Origin: CAVSWN01 sp046728115
GTDB taxonomy: Bacteria; Acidobacteriota; Vicinamibacteria; Vicinamibacterales; CAVVIG01
Length of the DNA: 64,000 bases
Assembly (NCBI GenBank): GCA_046728115.1
Contig: JBKPDW010000197.1
Coordinates: forward strand, 1 to 64,000
Direction of reading: 5' to 3'
Shown piece after piece: positions 25,870 to 34,635 of the stretch (position 1 is the first letter of the stretch; each line of letters begins with the position of its first letter). The position numbers and the translations under genes are program-made. The notes beneath the pieces are model-generated. The model made no database searches. It worked only from the letters and a program-made list of their open reading frames with translations, and was not told where the DNA came from.

Positions 25870-27051
25870 GTGCCCGAGATCAAAACCGAAGTGATGACCG
25901 TGAACATGGGGCCTCAGCACCCCAGCACGCACGGCGTCCTGCGGCTGGTGCTCGAGCTGGACGGGGAGACCGTTCTGTCCGCCGCGACGACCATCGGGTA
26001 TCTCCATACCGGCATCGAGAAAACGGCGGAGCAGAAGAAGTGGCAGCAGGTGATCCCGCTCGTCGAACGCATGGATTATCTGAGCGCTCAGTCGAACTCG
26101 ATGGCGTTCTGTCTGTCGGTGGAGAAGCTGCTGGGCATCGAGGTTCCGGAGCGCGTGCGGTGGATTCGCGTCCTCATCGCCGAGCTGCAGCGGATCAACA
26201 GCCATCTGGTCTGGCTCGGCACCCACGGCATGGAGGTCGGCGCGGTCTCGGTGATGCTCTACTGCTTCCGCGAGCGCGAACTGCTGCTCAATCTGAACGA
26301 GATGCTCGCCGGCTTTCGGATGTTCCCGAGTTACATGCGTGTCGGAGGCCTGCGCGAGGATCTGCCGCGAGGATTCCACGCCGCGGTTCGCGCGTTCCTC
26401 GATCGGTTCGGGCCAAAGCTCGACGAGTACGAGGATCTCCTCACCCAGAACGCCATCTACCTCCAGCGCACGAAGGGCGTTGGCATCATGTCGCGCGCCG
26501 GTGCGATCGCGCACGGTCTGGTCGGACCGATTGCACGCGCCGCCGGCGCGGACTACGACGTGCGCAAGTACTTTCCGTATCTCGGGTACGAGACGCTCGA
26601 CTTCGCCGTGCCCACACGGACCGCGGGCGACGTCTACGCCCGGTACGAGGTCCGCATGGCCGAGATGCGGGAAAGCGCGAAAATCTGCCGTCAGGTGCTC
26701 GAGCGGATTTCGCCGGCGGGCGCGTATGCGGTCAACGATCCGCGCATCACGCCGCCGCCGAAGGACCGCGTGTACACCGAGATGGAGGCGCTCATCCAGC
26801 ACTTCCTGATCTACTCGCAGGGATTCACCGTGCCGGCCGGCGAAGTGTACGTACCGGTCGAAGGGCCTCGGGGGGAGCACGGATTTTCGATCGTGTCGGA
26901 CGGGACCAACCGCCCGTGGCGCGTGAAAGCGCGCGCGCCATCGTTGCTCGCGTGCCAGGCGCTCGAGAAGATGATCGTCGGCGGCTTGATTGCCGATGTC
27001 ATCGCGGTGATCGGATCGATTGATGTGGTGATGGGAGACGTGGACCGGTGA
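25870..27051 (+). CDS. nuoD: NADH-quinone oxidoreductase subunit D
   Basis: A 393-residue quinone-pocket subunit related to the large subunit of NiFe hydrogenases. MGPQHPSTHGVLRLVLELDG near residue 11 is the family signature and contains the quinone-contact histidine. GYLHTGIEKTAEQKKWQQ and GGLREDLPRGF are also typical. The hydrogenase nickel cysteines are absent, as expected. The GTG start at 25870 lies immediately after the repeat array, whose last unit supplies a GGAG that may serve as ribosome binding site. Confidence 0.95.
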   Translation: MPEIKTEVMTVNMGPQHPSTHGVLRLVLELDGETVLSAATTIGYLHTGIEKTAEQKKWQQVIPLVERMDYLSAQSNSMAFCLSVEKLLGIEVPERVRWIRVLIAELQRINSHLVWLGTHGMEVGAVSVMLYCFRERELLLNLNEMLAGFRMFPSYMRVGGLREDLPRGFHAAVRAFLDRFGPKLDEYEDLLTQNAIYLQRTKGVGIMSRAGAIAHGLVGPIARAAGADYDVRKYFPYLGYETLDFAVPTRTAGDVYARYEVRMAEMRESAKICRQVLERISPAGAYAVNDPRITPPPKDRVYTEMEALIQHFLIYSQGFTVPAGEVYVPVEGPRGEHGFSIVSDGTNRPWRVKARAPSLLACQALEKMIVGGLIADVIAVIGSIDVVMGDVDR

Positions 27052-27650
27052 CTTTCCACCCGAAGATGGCGTACGACGCCGCCTTTCACAAGTCGGCCCG
27101 CCAACTCGAAGACGAAGGGCCGCCGTTCGCGTACACGCCGGAGAACCGCGCGCGTTTCGACGAGATCGTCAAGCGCTACCCGGAGGATCGCCGTCGATCG
27201 GCCGTGCTGCCGGCACTGTATCTCGCGCAGCGTCAGCAGGGCTACATCACCGCCAACGCCATCCGTCACGTGGCCGACGTTCTCGGCATCACGCGTGCGG
27301 ACGTGGAGGACGTCGTGTCGTTCTACACGATGTTCTACACGAAACCGGTCGGGCGGTTCGTGGTCCAGGTGTGCCGCACGCTGTCGTGCGCACTCAACGG
27401 CGCCGAACGCGTGACCGAAGCGCTGTCGGACAAGCTGGGGATTCGCCCGGGCCAGACCGACGCGAGCGCAACCTTCACGCTGCTCGAAGTCGAGTGCCTC
27501 GGCGCCTGCGATCGCGCGCCGGTCGTGATGGTCAACGACGGCTGGCACGAGTGCCAGCGGCCGGAACAGGCGGCGAAACTAATCGACGATCTGCGTGCGA
27601 AAGGCGAGGCCGCGCTGAGCGGATGTCATCACGTGATCGAGAAACAATGA
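27048..27650 (+). CDS. nuoE: NADH-quinone oxidoreductase subunit E
   Basis: A 200-residue thioredoxin-like subunit carrying the 2Fe-2S cluster N1a. Ligands are two cysteines in QVCRTLSCALNG and two in VECLGACDRAPVVMVND. GYITANAIRHVADVLGI is the helical N-terminal domain. It is somewhat longer than E. coli NuoE because of N- and C-terminal tails. GTG 27048 overlaps the nuoD stop by four bases (GTGA). Confidence 0.93.
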   Translation: MTFHPKMAYDAAFHKSARQLEDEGPPFAYTPENRARFDEIVKRYPEDRRRSAVLPALYLAQRQQGYITANAIRHVADVLGITRADVEDVVSFYTMFYTKPVGRFVVQVCRTLSCALNGAERVTEALSDKLGIRPGQTDASATFTLLEVECLGACDRAPVVMVNDGWHECQRPEQAAKLIDDLRAKGEAALSGCHHVIEKQ

Positions 27651-27738
27651 TCGAGCTACCACGAAAACACGACAAGAACCATCTGATTCCGTGGTTTGGG
27701 GCTGATCCCGAACTGGAACATTGGAATTGATCGACCAG
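27651..27738. repeat. Short spacer with ACCACG/CGTGGT inverted repeat
   Basis: The nuoE-nuoF gap holds ACCACG near 27658 and CGTGGT near 27691 as arms around CACGACAAGAACC. It may be a decayed member of the CCACGG array class. No separate promoter is visible. Confidence 0.35.
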
Positions 27739-29031
27739 ATGGATCCAATTCTGACGCGCTACGTTCGCGAGCCGAATTCGTTCGCACTCGATTTCTATCT
27801 GGCGCACGACGGGTACGACGGCCTTCGAGCGGCGCTGAGAAAAACGCCGGACCAGATCATCGAGATGGTCAAGGCCTCGGGCCTGCGCGGCCGCGGCGGG
27901 GCCGGCTTCCCGACCGGCATGAAGTGGCAATTCGTCGACAAGAAAGTCGAGCCACGCTACATCGCGTGCAACGCGGACGAGAGCGAGCCGGGCACGTTCA
28001 AAGACCATCTCCTCTTGGAGCGCAATCCGCACCTGCTGATCGAGGGCTGCGCGATCGGCTGTTATGCCATTGGCGCGCGGGTCGCGTACATCTACATTCG
28101 CGGCGAATTCTTCCATGTGCAGCGGATCCTCGAACGCGCGATCGCAGAAGCGTACGCGCGCGGTCTTCTTGGCTGCAACATCCTCGGATCGGGCTACGAC
28201 TGCGACATCTACGTCCACCGCGGCGCGGGCGCCTACGAAGCGGGTGAGGAAACGGCGCTGCTCGAGTCGCTCGAGGGCAAGCGCGCGCAGCCGCGCAACA
28301 AACCGCCTTTTCCCGCCGCGGTGGGTCTCTACGGCAAACCGACGGCCGTCAACAACGTCGAGACGCTCTGCAACGTGCCGCTGATCGTCCTGAAGGGGCC
28401 GGCGTGGTTTACGTCGCTCGGACCCGAGAAAAACGGCGGTCCGAAGCTGTATTGCGTGAGCGGCCATGTCAAGCGCCCCGGCGTGTACGAAGACTCGATG
28501 AACATCACGCTGCGCGAGCTTATAGAAGGCCGCGCGGGCGGCGTGCGCGACGGACGGACGATGAAGGCCGTCATCCCTGGCGGTTCGTCCGTGCCGATCC
28601 TGCTGCCGAATCAGCTGGACATCGCCGCGAGTTTCGACGCTGTCCAGAAAGCCGGTTCACTCCTGGGTTCGGCCGCGATCGTCGTGATGGATGATACGAC
28701 CTGCATGGTATGGCTTGCCGAGAATCTGCTGCATTTCTATCGCCACGAGTCGTGCGGCAAGTGCACGCCGTGCCGCGAAGGGACCGACTGGCTGTACAAG
28801 ATTCTCGAGAAGATCGAACGCGGCGAGGGGCAGATGCGCGATCTCGATCTGCTCCAGAGTATTTCGGACAACATCGCCGGGAAAACGCTGTGCGCGTTCG
28901 GCGATGCCGCCGTTGCGCCCGTGCTGACGACGCTGAAACATTTCCGGCACGAGTACGAAGCGCATGTGAAGGAAGGCCGCTGCACACTGCCGGCCGGATG
29001 GCGAGCGAAGCAGCCGGTAGGTGCGCATTGA
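27739..29031 (+). CDS. nuoF: NADH-quinone oxidoreductase subunit F
   Basis: A 430-residue subunit that binds NADH, FMN and cluster N3. LRGRGGAGFPTGMKW near 55 is the FMN/NADH loop, ACNADESEPGTFKDH the nucleotide-binding segment, and HESCGKCTPCREGTDW near 340 gives three of the four N3 cysteines; the fourth is in GKTLCAFGDAA. ATG 27739 is chosen; TTG 27721 would add six residues. Downstream one would expect nuoG, but the next gene is nuoH. Confidence 0.93.
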   Translation: MDPILTRYVREPNSFALDFYLAHDGYDGLRAALRKTPDQIIEMVKASGLRGRGGAGFPTGMKWQFVDKKVEPRYIACNADESEPGTFKDHLLLERNPHLLIEGCAIGCYAIGARVAYIYIRGEFFHVQRILERAIAEAYARGLLGCNILGSGYDCDIYVHRGAGAYEAGEETALLESLEGKRAQPRNKPPFPAAVGLYGKPTAVNNVETLCNVPLIVLKGPAWFTSLGPEKNGGPKLYCVSGHVKRPGVYEDSMNITLRELIEGRAGGVRDGRTMKAVIPGGSSVPILLPNQLDIAASFDAVQKAGSLLGSAAIVVMDDTTCMVWLAENLLHFYRHESCGKCTPCREGTDWLYKILEKIERGEGQMRDLDLLQSISDNIAGKTLCAFGDAAVAPVLTTLKHFRHEYEAHVKEGRCTLPAGWRAKQPVGAH

Positions 29032-29171
29032 TTGCCGAAGGCGCCCCACTGAAACCGCGGAATGCGGAAACGCGAACTGAGAGCGTGGTCGACGTGCTTC
29101 ATTGAACCCGTGTCTGCCGCCTACATGGCACTGCTCAGTGACGTTCGTGGTAGCGCTCTGGTGATGCCGGC
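29032..29171. other. Spacer at the expected nuoG position
   Basis: These 140 bases separate nuoF from nuoH. No open frame with NuoG or NuoI similarity is visible in either strand; there is only a small CGCGGAATGCGGAAACGCG repeat at 29056-29074. It is reported because nuoG is normally located here. Confidence 0.5.
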
Positions 29172-30197
29172 ATGACCCCGTTGCTCATCGGCCAGATCGT
29201 CCTGACGTTCTTCGTGTTCTTCATGCTGCTGGGCTCCGCGGCGATGATGGTGTACGTCGAGCGCAAGGTCGCGGCCCTTCTGCAGCAGCGGATCGGCCCC
29301 TCTCGCGTCGGTCCGAGGGGCCTCCTCCAGCCGATCGCCGACGTCGTCAAGCTGCTGTTCAAGGAGGAGCTCAGGCCGGCCGCGGCTGATGCGTTCCTCT
29401 TTGGACTGGCTCCGATCATCTCGGCGACGTGCGCGTTCGCAGCATTTGCTGTCATCCCGTTCGGAACCGCCGTCACGTTTTTCGGCTGGATTCCCGAGGG
29501 AATGCGCTTGCAGGTCGCCGACGTCAATGTCGCAATCCTCGTGGTATTCGCGATCGCGTCGATGAGCGTATATGGGATCGTCCTGGCCGGTTGGAGCTCG
29601 AACAGCAAGTACTCGCTACTCGGTGGCTTGCGCTCGACGGCGCAGATGATCAGCTACGAGCTGTCGTACGGCCTGGCGCTCGCGAGCGTGCTGCTCCTGG
29701 GCAACTCGCTGTCGCTGACCCAGATCGTGAACGCGCAGTCCGGCCGCTGGTGGGGGATCCTGCCGCGCTGGTTCGTGTTCATCCAGCCGCTGGGATTTCT
29801 GATCTACATGACGGCCGGCATCGCCGAAACCAACCGCGCGCCGTTCGACTTTCCGGAGGCCGAGCAGGAGCTCGTCGCCGGTTACCACACCGAGTACAGC
29901 AGCATGGCGTTCGCCATGTTCTTCCTGGCGGAGTACATCAACATGGTGACGGTGTCGGCCGTTGCGACGGACTTGTTTCTCGGCGGCTGGCACGGGCCGC
30001 TGCTGCCGGAATCGCTCGGCTGGATCTGGTTTCTGCTCAAAATGTCGGCGATTCTCTTCTTCTATGTGTGGATGCGGTGGACGCTGCCGCGCTATCGCTA
30101 TGATCAGCTGATGAGATTCGGGTGGAAAGTGTTGTTGCCGGTCGCGGTGATCAATCTGCTGGTCACTGCGGCCGCGGTCCTGTATTTCGGTTTGTAG
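29172..30197 (+). CDS. nuoH: NADH-quinone oxidoreductase subunit H
   Basis: A 341-residue membrane subunit with about eight helices, linking the quinone site to the proton-pumping arm. RIGPSRVGPRGLLQPIAD near residue 40 and AETNRAPFDFPEAEQELV near 220 are diagnostic (the acidic loop facing quinone), followed by GYHTEYSSMAFAMFFLAEY. Start ATG 29172. The ordinary partner nuoI is not downstream; nuoJ follows after 12 bases. Confidence 0.95.
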   Translation: MTPLLIGQIVLTFFVFFMLLGSAAMMVYVERKVAALLQQRIGPSRVGPRGLLQPIADVVKLLFKEELRPAAADAFLFGLAPIISATCAFAAFAVIPFGTAVTFFGWIPEGMRLQVADVNVAILVVFAIASMSVYGIVLAGWSSNSKYSLLGGLRSTAQMISYELSYGLALASVLLLGNSLSLTQIVNAQSGRWWGILPRWFVFIQPLGFLIYMTAGIAETNRAPFDFPEAEQELVAGYHTEYSSMAFAMFFLAEYINMVTVSAVATDLFLGGWHGPLLPESLGWIWFLLKMSAILFFYVWMRWTLPRYRYDQLMRFGWKVLLPVAVINLLVTAAAVLYFGL

Positions 30198-30209
30198 TGA
30201 CGACCCCCG

Positions 30210-30716
30210 ATGATTGCCTTCTACCTGTTCGCGACGATCGCCGTGGCAGCGTCGCTGCTCGTGATCGCTCAGCGCAATCCGATCTACAGCGTCCTGCTGC
30301 TCATCGCGTCGTTCGGCGCACTGTCCGGGCTGTACGTCCTGCTCGACGCGCCATTTGCCGCCGTGACCCAGATCATCGTCTACGCCGGCGCCATCATGGT
30401 CCTGTTCCTGTTCGTCGTGATGCTGCTGAATGCTCCGCACGAGGATACCGAACACGATCTCCGATCGCACCCGTTGCTGCGCGGCGGACCGCTGGGATTC
30501 GGTCTGGTGCTCGCGCTGACGCTCGTGATCGAACTCGGACTGGCGCTGGGCGCGGGAAGCCGGACAGGCGGCTTCGGCAGCGCGTCGACCGGCTCGGTAC
30601 AGGCGATCGGCCGCGCGCTCTTCACTGAATACGCTTTTCCGTTCGAGGTGACGTCGGTTCTGATTCTGGTCGCCATGGTCGGGGCCGTGGTGCTGGCGCG
30701 ACGGGAGCATCGCTGA
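30210..30716 (+). CDS. nuoJ: NADH-quinone oxidoreductase subunit J
   Basis: A 168-residue hydrophobic subunit with five predicted helices. FAAVTQIIVYAGAIMVLFLF near residue 50 is the signature containing the pi-bulge helix that switches during turnover. A polar loop HEDTEHDLRSHPLLR follows. The TGA stop overlaps the nuoK ATG by one base, so the two are translationally coupled. Confidence 0.93.
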   Translation: MIAFYLFATIAVAASLLVIAQRNPIYSVLLLIASFGALSGLYVLLDAPFAAVTQIIVYAGAIMVLFLFVVMLLNAPHEDTEHDLRSHPLLRGGPLGFGLVLALTLVIELGLALGAGSRTGGFGSASTGSVQAIGRALFTEYAFPFEVTSVLILVAMVGAVVLARREHR

Positions 30717-31018
30717 TGCCCACGCTGAACGACTACCTGGTGCTGTCGGCGGTGTTGTTCTCGATTGGCACCGCGGGCGTATTCATCCGGCGGAACGTCA
30801 TTACGATTCTGCTGTCGATCGAAATAATGCTGAATGCCGTGAACCTGACGTTCGTGGCCTATGGCCGCGCGTTCGGGTCGGTTGACGGACAGATCATCGC
30901 CTTCTTCGTCATGACCGTGGCCGCGGCGGAGGCGGCGGTTGGCCTCGCCATCGTGATCACGCTGTTCCGGCACCGCGAATCGTTGAACCCCGACATGTTT
31001 ACGGCGCTCAAATGGTGA
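30716..31018 (+). CDS. nuoK: NADH-quinone oxidoreductase subunit K
   Basis: A 100-residue three-helix subunit of the membrane arm, related to MrpC. VITILLSIEIMLNAVNLTFV contains the conserved membrane glutamate, and a second glutamate lies in VAAAEAAVGLAIVITLF. Length equals that of E. coli NuoK. Confidence 0.95.
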   Translation: MPTLNDYLVLSAVLFSIGTAGVFIRRNVITILLSIEIMLNAVNLTFVAYGRAFGSVDGQIIAFFVMTVAAAEAAVGLAIVITLFRHRESLNPDMFTALKW

Positions 31019-31034
31019 CCAGGTCCCCGTTCGT

Positions 31035-32975
31035 GTGAAGGCGATGCTCCCGCTGATACCGCTTCTCCCGTTCCTCGGCTTCCTGGTAAACGCCATGTTC
31101 GGCCGGCGTCTCAGCAAGGGCGCGGCCGGGGCCGTCGCGTGCGGCGCCATGATCGGCTCGTTTCTCGTATCGATCGCGGCCGTGTGGCGATTGTTCGGGC
31201 TGACTGACGAATCGATCGTCAGCAACGTCTATACGTGGCTTTCGTCGGGCGATCTGAGCGTCGACTGCGCACTGCGACTCGATCATCTCTCGACGGTGAT
31301 GATCCTCATCGTCACCGGCATCGGATCGCTGATCCACGTGTATTCGATGGCGTACATGCATGAGGAACCCGAGGCGGAATACGCACGGTATTTCTCGTAC
31401 CTGAACCTGTTCGCCGCCTTCATGCTCGTGCTGGTCCTGGGTGCGAACTTCCTCGTGATGTTCGTGGGTTGGGAAGGCGTGGGCCTCTGCTCGTACCTGC
31501 TGATCGGATTCTGGTATCAGAAGAAAACCGCCTCCGACGCCGGCAAGAAAGCGTTCATCGTCAACCGCATCGGTGATTTCGGATTCATTCTGGGCCTGCT
31601 GGCCGTGTTCGTGCGGTTCGATACCCTCGATTTCGAGAAGGTCGCGCAGGCGGCGGCGGCGACCGGCACCGAAGCGGTCTTCGGGCCGATCTCGCTGATG
31701 ACGCTGTTGCTCTTCGTCGGCGCGACGGGCAAGTCGGCGCAGATACCGCTGTACATCTGGCTGCCGGACGCGATGGAAGGCCCCACCCCTGTTTCCGCCC
31801 TGATTCACGCGGCGACGATGGTGACGGCAGGCGTGTACATGATCGGGAGGAATGCGGTCCTCTTCAGCCATGCGCCGCAGACGCTGGCGATCGTCGCTGT
31901 TATCGGCGCCGCGACCGCGCTGATGGCCGGGACGATTGGCCTGGTCCAGAACGACATCAAACGCGTGCTGGCGTACTCGACGGTTTCGCAGCTCGGGTAC
32001 ATGTTCCTGGCAATGGGTGTCGGCGCCTTCGGCGCGGGTATCTTTCACCTTTACACACACGCGTTCTTCAAGGCCCTGCTGTTCCTCGGATCTGGCGCGG
32101 TGATTCACGCGCTCGCGGGCGAGCAGGACCTGCGCCACATGGGCGGACTCAAGAAGGATCTGCCGGTCACGTACTGGACGTTCATCATCGGAGCTCTCGC
32201 CATCGCGGGCGTGCCCGGACTGGCAGGGTTTTTCAGCAAGGATGAGATTCTGTTCCGCACGTTCACCGAAGGCCACACGCTGTTGTGGAGCATCGGCCTG
32301 CTCACGTCGCTCCTGACGGCGATCTACATGTTCCGTCTCGTGTTCCTGGCCTTTCATGGGCCTCCCCCGTCGCCTGTGGCCTCACACGCAGCGCCTTCGC
32401 CGGCCGACTCGCAGGCCGAGCGCGCGGCGCACGCCGGTTTGCACGACCCCCCTCCGGCAATGGCGATTGTGCTGGTCGTTCTGGCGATCGGATCGGTGCT
32501 GGCCGGCTACGTCGGTCTCGGCAGTCGATTCGACCACTTTCTCGAGCCGAGCTTCGCGCCGCAGGCTGCGGAAGCCGCGACCGACACGAGTCTGGAAATG
32601 ACACTGATGGTCGTCTCCTCGATTGTCGCCGTGCTCGGCATCGGCCTCGCGTTCTATTTCTTCCTGAGAAATCGAGCCGCCGCCGAGGCGGTCGCGAATC
32701 GCTTTGCCAGCGTTTATCGGCTGCTGCTCAACAAGTACTACGTGGACGAGATTTACGACGCCAGCATCGTGCAGCCTGTTCGCATCGTGTCCGAAAACGC
32801 GCTGTGGAAGGGCATCGACGTACGTGTCATCGACGCCACCGTCAATGGCGTTGGCGACACCGTGGGCGGCATGAGCTTCCTGTTGCGACGTCTGCAGACC
32901 GGATCGGTGCGCGCCTACGCTGCGTCCGTCTTTCTGGGAGTCGTCGCGATACTCGGATACTACTTGTGGCGGTGA
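31035..32975 (+). CDS. nuoL: NADH-quinone oxidoreductase subunit L
   Basis: A 646-residue antiporter-like proton-pumping subunit with about 16 helices and the long lateral helix at the C-terminus. Key parts are MFVGWEGVGLCSYLLIGFW near 145 (pump glutamate), LIHAATMVTAGVYMIGR near 255 and YTHAFFKALLFLGSGAVIHA near 340 (pump lysine). A proline/alanine-rich loop (PPPSPVASHAAPSPADSQ) around 440-460 is less conserved. The start is GTG 31035; ATG 31044 is possible. Confidence 0.95.
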   Translation: MKAMLPLIPLLPFLGFLVNAMFGRRLSKGAAGAVACGAMIGSFLVSIAAVWRLFGLTDESIVSNVYTWLSSGDLSVDCALRLDHLSTVMILIVTGIGSLIHVYSMAYMHEEPEAEYARYFSYLNLFAAFMLVLVLGANFLVMFVGWEGVGLCSYLLIGFWYQKKTASDAGKKAFIVNRIGDFGFILGLLAVFVRFDTLDFEKVAQAAAATGTEAVFGPISLMTLLLFVGATGKSAQIPLYIWLPDAMEGPTPVSALIHAATMVTAGVYMIGRNAVLFSHAPQTLAIVAVIGAATALMAGTIGLVQNDIKRVLAYSTVSQLGYMFLAMGVGAFGAGIFHLYTHAFFKALLFLGSGAVIHALAGEQDLRHMGGLKKDLPVTYWTFIIGALAIAGVPGLAGFFSKDEILFRTFTEGHTLLWSIGLLTSLLTAIYMFRLVFLAFHGPPPSPVASHAAPSPADSQAERAAHAGLHDPPPAMAIVLVVLAIGSVLAGYVGLGSRFDHFLEPSFAPQAAEAATDTSLEMTLMVVSSIVAVLGIGLAFYFFLRNRAAAEAVANRFASVYRLLLNKYYVDEIYDASIVQPVRIVSENALWKGIDVRVIDATVNGVGDTVGGMSFLLRRLQTGSVRAYAASVFLGVVAILGYYLWR

Positions 32976-32983
32976 GCATGTAC

Positions 32984-33058
32984 ACCACGGATGACACAGG
33001 GGACACGGAGGTCAAGATGATCCGTTCCCGCGTCCTCGGTGTCCCCGGTGGTGGAGAG
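32984..33058. repeat. Palindromic array, CCACGGAGGACAC class
   Basis: Arm one ACCACGGATGACACAGGGG then ACACGGAGG (32984-33011); arm two GCGTCCTCGGTGTCCCC then GGTGGTGG (33030-33053). It fills the nuoL-nuoM gap. The bases GGTGGAGAG after arm two put a GGAG box about seven bases before the nuoM ATG, so the repeat supplies the ribosome binding site. Confidence 0.7.
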
Positions 33059-33063
33059 TTGAC

Positions 33064-34635
33064 ATGAACTTTCCCATCCTCACCTCGCTGATCATCGTGC
33101 CAATCGTCGGCGCTCTCGCGCTGCTGCTGATTCGCGACGATGAGGAGCACGCGCCGCTGGCCCGCAACGTGGCGCTGGTGGTGTCGCTGCTGGTGTTCGG
33201 CGAAACGCTGCTGCTGTGGGCGCGGTTCAATGCGGGCACCGCGGACTTCCAGTTCGTAGAGCAGCACGACTGGATTCCGGCATTCGGCATCAGGTACATC
33301 ATCGGCGTCGATGGCATCAGTCTGCTGCTGATCGTCCTCACCGCATTCCTGACGCCGCTGGCGCTCCTCAGCGGGTGGGAGGCGGTGCACGATCGCGCGC
33401 GGTCGTTCTGCCTGTTCCTGCTGCTGCTCGAAGCCGCAATGATCGGTGTCTTCGCGTCGCTCGATCTGTTTCTGTTCTACGTGTTCTGGGACGCGATGCT
33501 GATCCCGATGTACTTCCTCATCGGCATCTGGGGGTACGAGCGGCGCATCTATGCGGCCGTGAAATTCATCCTGTTCACGATGGCTGGCAGCGTGCTCATG
33601 CTGCTTGCGATCCTTAGCCTAGCCTACCTGCACAGCACCGCGACCGGCGCGTACAGCTTCGATCTGCAGAAGCTGTATCAGTTGGATGTGCCGCACGGCC
33701 TGCAGTTCTGGTTCTTCCTCGCCTTCGCGTTGGCATTCGCGATCAAGGTGCCGCTCGTCCCGTTCCACACGTGGTTGCCTGACGCGCACGTCGAAGCGCC
33801 AACTGCAGGCTCGGTCATTCTGGCCGGCGTGCTGCTGAAGATGGGCACGTACGGCCTGCTCCGGTTTGCATTCCCTCTGTTCCCCTTCGCCGCGCAGTTT
33901 TTTGCGCCCGCGCTCGCAGTAGTCGCCGTGATTGGCATCATTTACGGGGCGCTCGTCGCGATGGTCCAACCCGACATGAAGAAGCTCGTCGCCTACTCGA
34001 GCGTCAGCCATCTGGGCTTCGTCGTGTTGGGCATCTGCGTGATGAACGTCCAGGGCGTGCAGGGAGCCGTTTACCAGATGCTGAATCACGGTGTCAGCAC
34101 CGGGGGGCTCTTCCTCATCGTCGGGATGCTGTCGGACCGCCGGCACACGCGTTTGATCTCCGAGTACGGCGGACTCAAAGCGGTGGTGCCTCGCCTTGTC
34201 GCGGTGTTCTTCGTCGTGACGCTGTCGTCGATCGGGCTGCCCGGGCTGAATGGGTTCGTCGGCGAGTTCCTGATCCTGCTCGGCACCTTCCGGTCGGATC
34301 CGCGGCTCGCCGCATTCGCGGCTTCCGGTGTCGTGCTCTCGGCCACTTACATGCTCTGGATGTTCCAGCGGGTGAACTACGGCAAGGTCACCAACCAGAA
34401 GAACGCGGAACTTGCCGATTTGAGTTCGCGTGAATGGTTCGCGATCGCCCCCATCGTCGCCATGGCGGTCGTGATGGGTGTTTTTCCGAACCTCTTCCTG
34501 CAGCCGATGCGGTCGGCGGTCGACAAGCTCCTGACGCACTACCATCAGAGCTCGTCGGTGCAAATCAGAGCGGACCGCAGCGACATCCGTCCGCCGGCGT
34601 CCGGGCCGGACCTCAAAGCGAGATCAACGCCATGA
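33064..34635 (+). CDS. nuoM: NADH-quinone oxidoreductase subunit M
   Basis: A 523-residue antiporter-like subunit. FYVFWDAMLIPMYFLIGIWG near 140 contains the pump glutamate region, KVPLVPFHTWLPDAHVEAP near 228 is the classic MrpD/NuoM segment, and KKLVAYSSVSHLGFVVLGI near 305 contains a pump lysine. The ATG overlaps nothing upstream; the preceding array gives GGAG. The stop overlaps the nuoN start (ATGA). Confidence 0.95.
   Translation: MNFPILTSLIIVPIVGALALLLIRDDEEHAPLARNVALVVSLLVFGETLLLWARFNAGTADFQFVEQHDWIPAFGIRYIIGVDGISLLLIVLTAFLTPLALLSGWEAVHDRARSFCLFLLLLEAAMIGVFASLDLFLFYVFWDAMLIPMYFLIGIWGYERRIYAAVKFILFTMAGSVLMLLAILSLAYLHSTATGAYSFDLQKLYQLDVPHGLQFWFFLAFALAFAIKVPLVPFHTWLPDAHVEAPTAGSVILAGVLLKMGTYGLLRFAFPLFPFAAQFFAPALAVVAVIGIIYGALVAMVQPDMKKLVAYSSVSHLGFVVLGICVMNVQGVQGAVYQMLNHGVSTGGLFLIVGMLSDRRHTRLISEYGGLKAVVPRLVAVFFVVTLSSIGLPGLNGFVGEFLILLGTFRSDPRLAAFAASGVVLSATYMLWMFQRVNYGKVTNQKNAELADLSSREWFAIAPIVAMAVVMGVFPNLFLQPMRSAVDKLLTHYHQSSSVQIRADRSDIRPPASGPDLKARSTP

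Noticed and set aside
29032..29171. Remnant of nuoG between nuoF and nuoH
   Set aside because: No frame with NuoG-like cysteine motifs could be found in the 140 bases.
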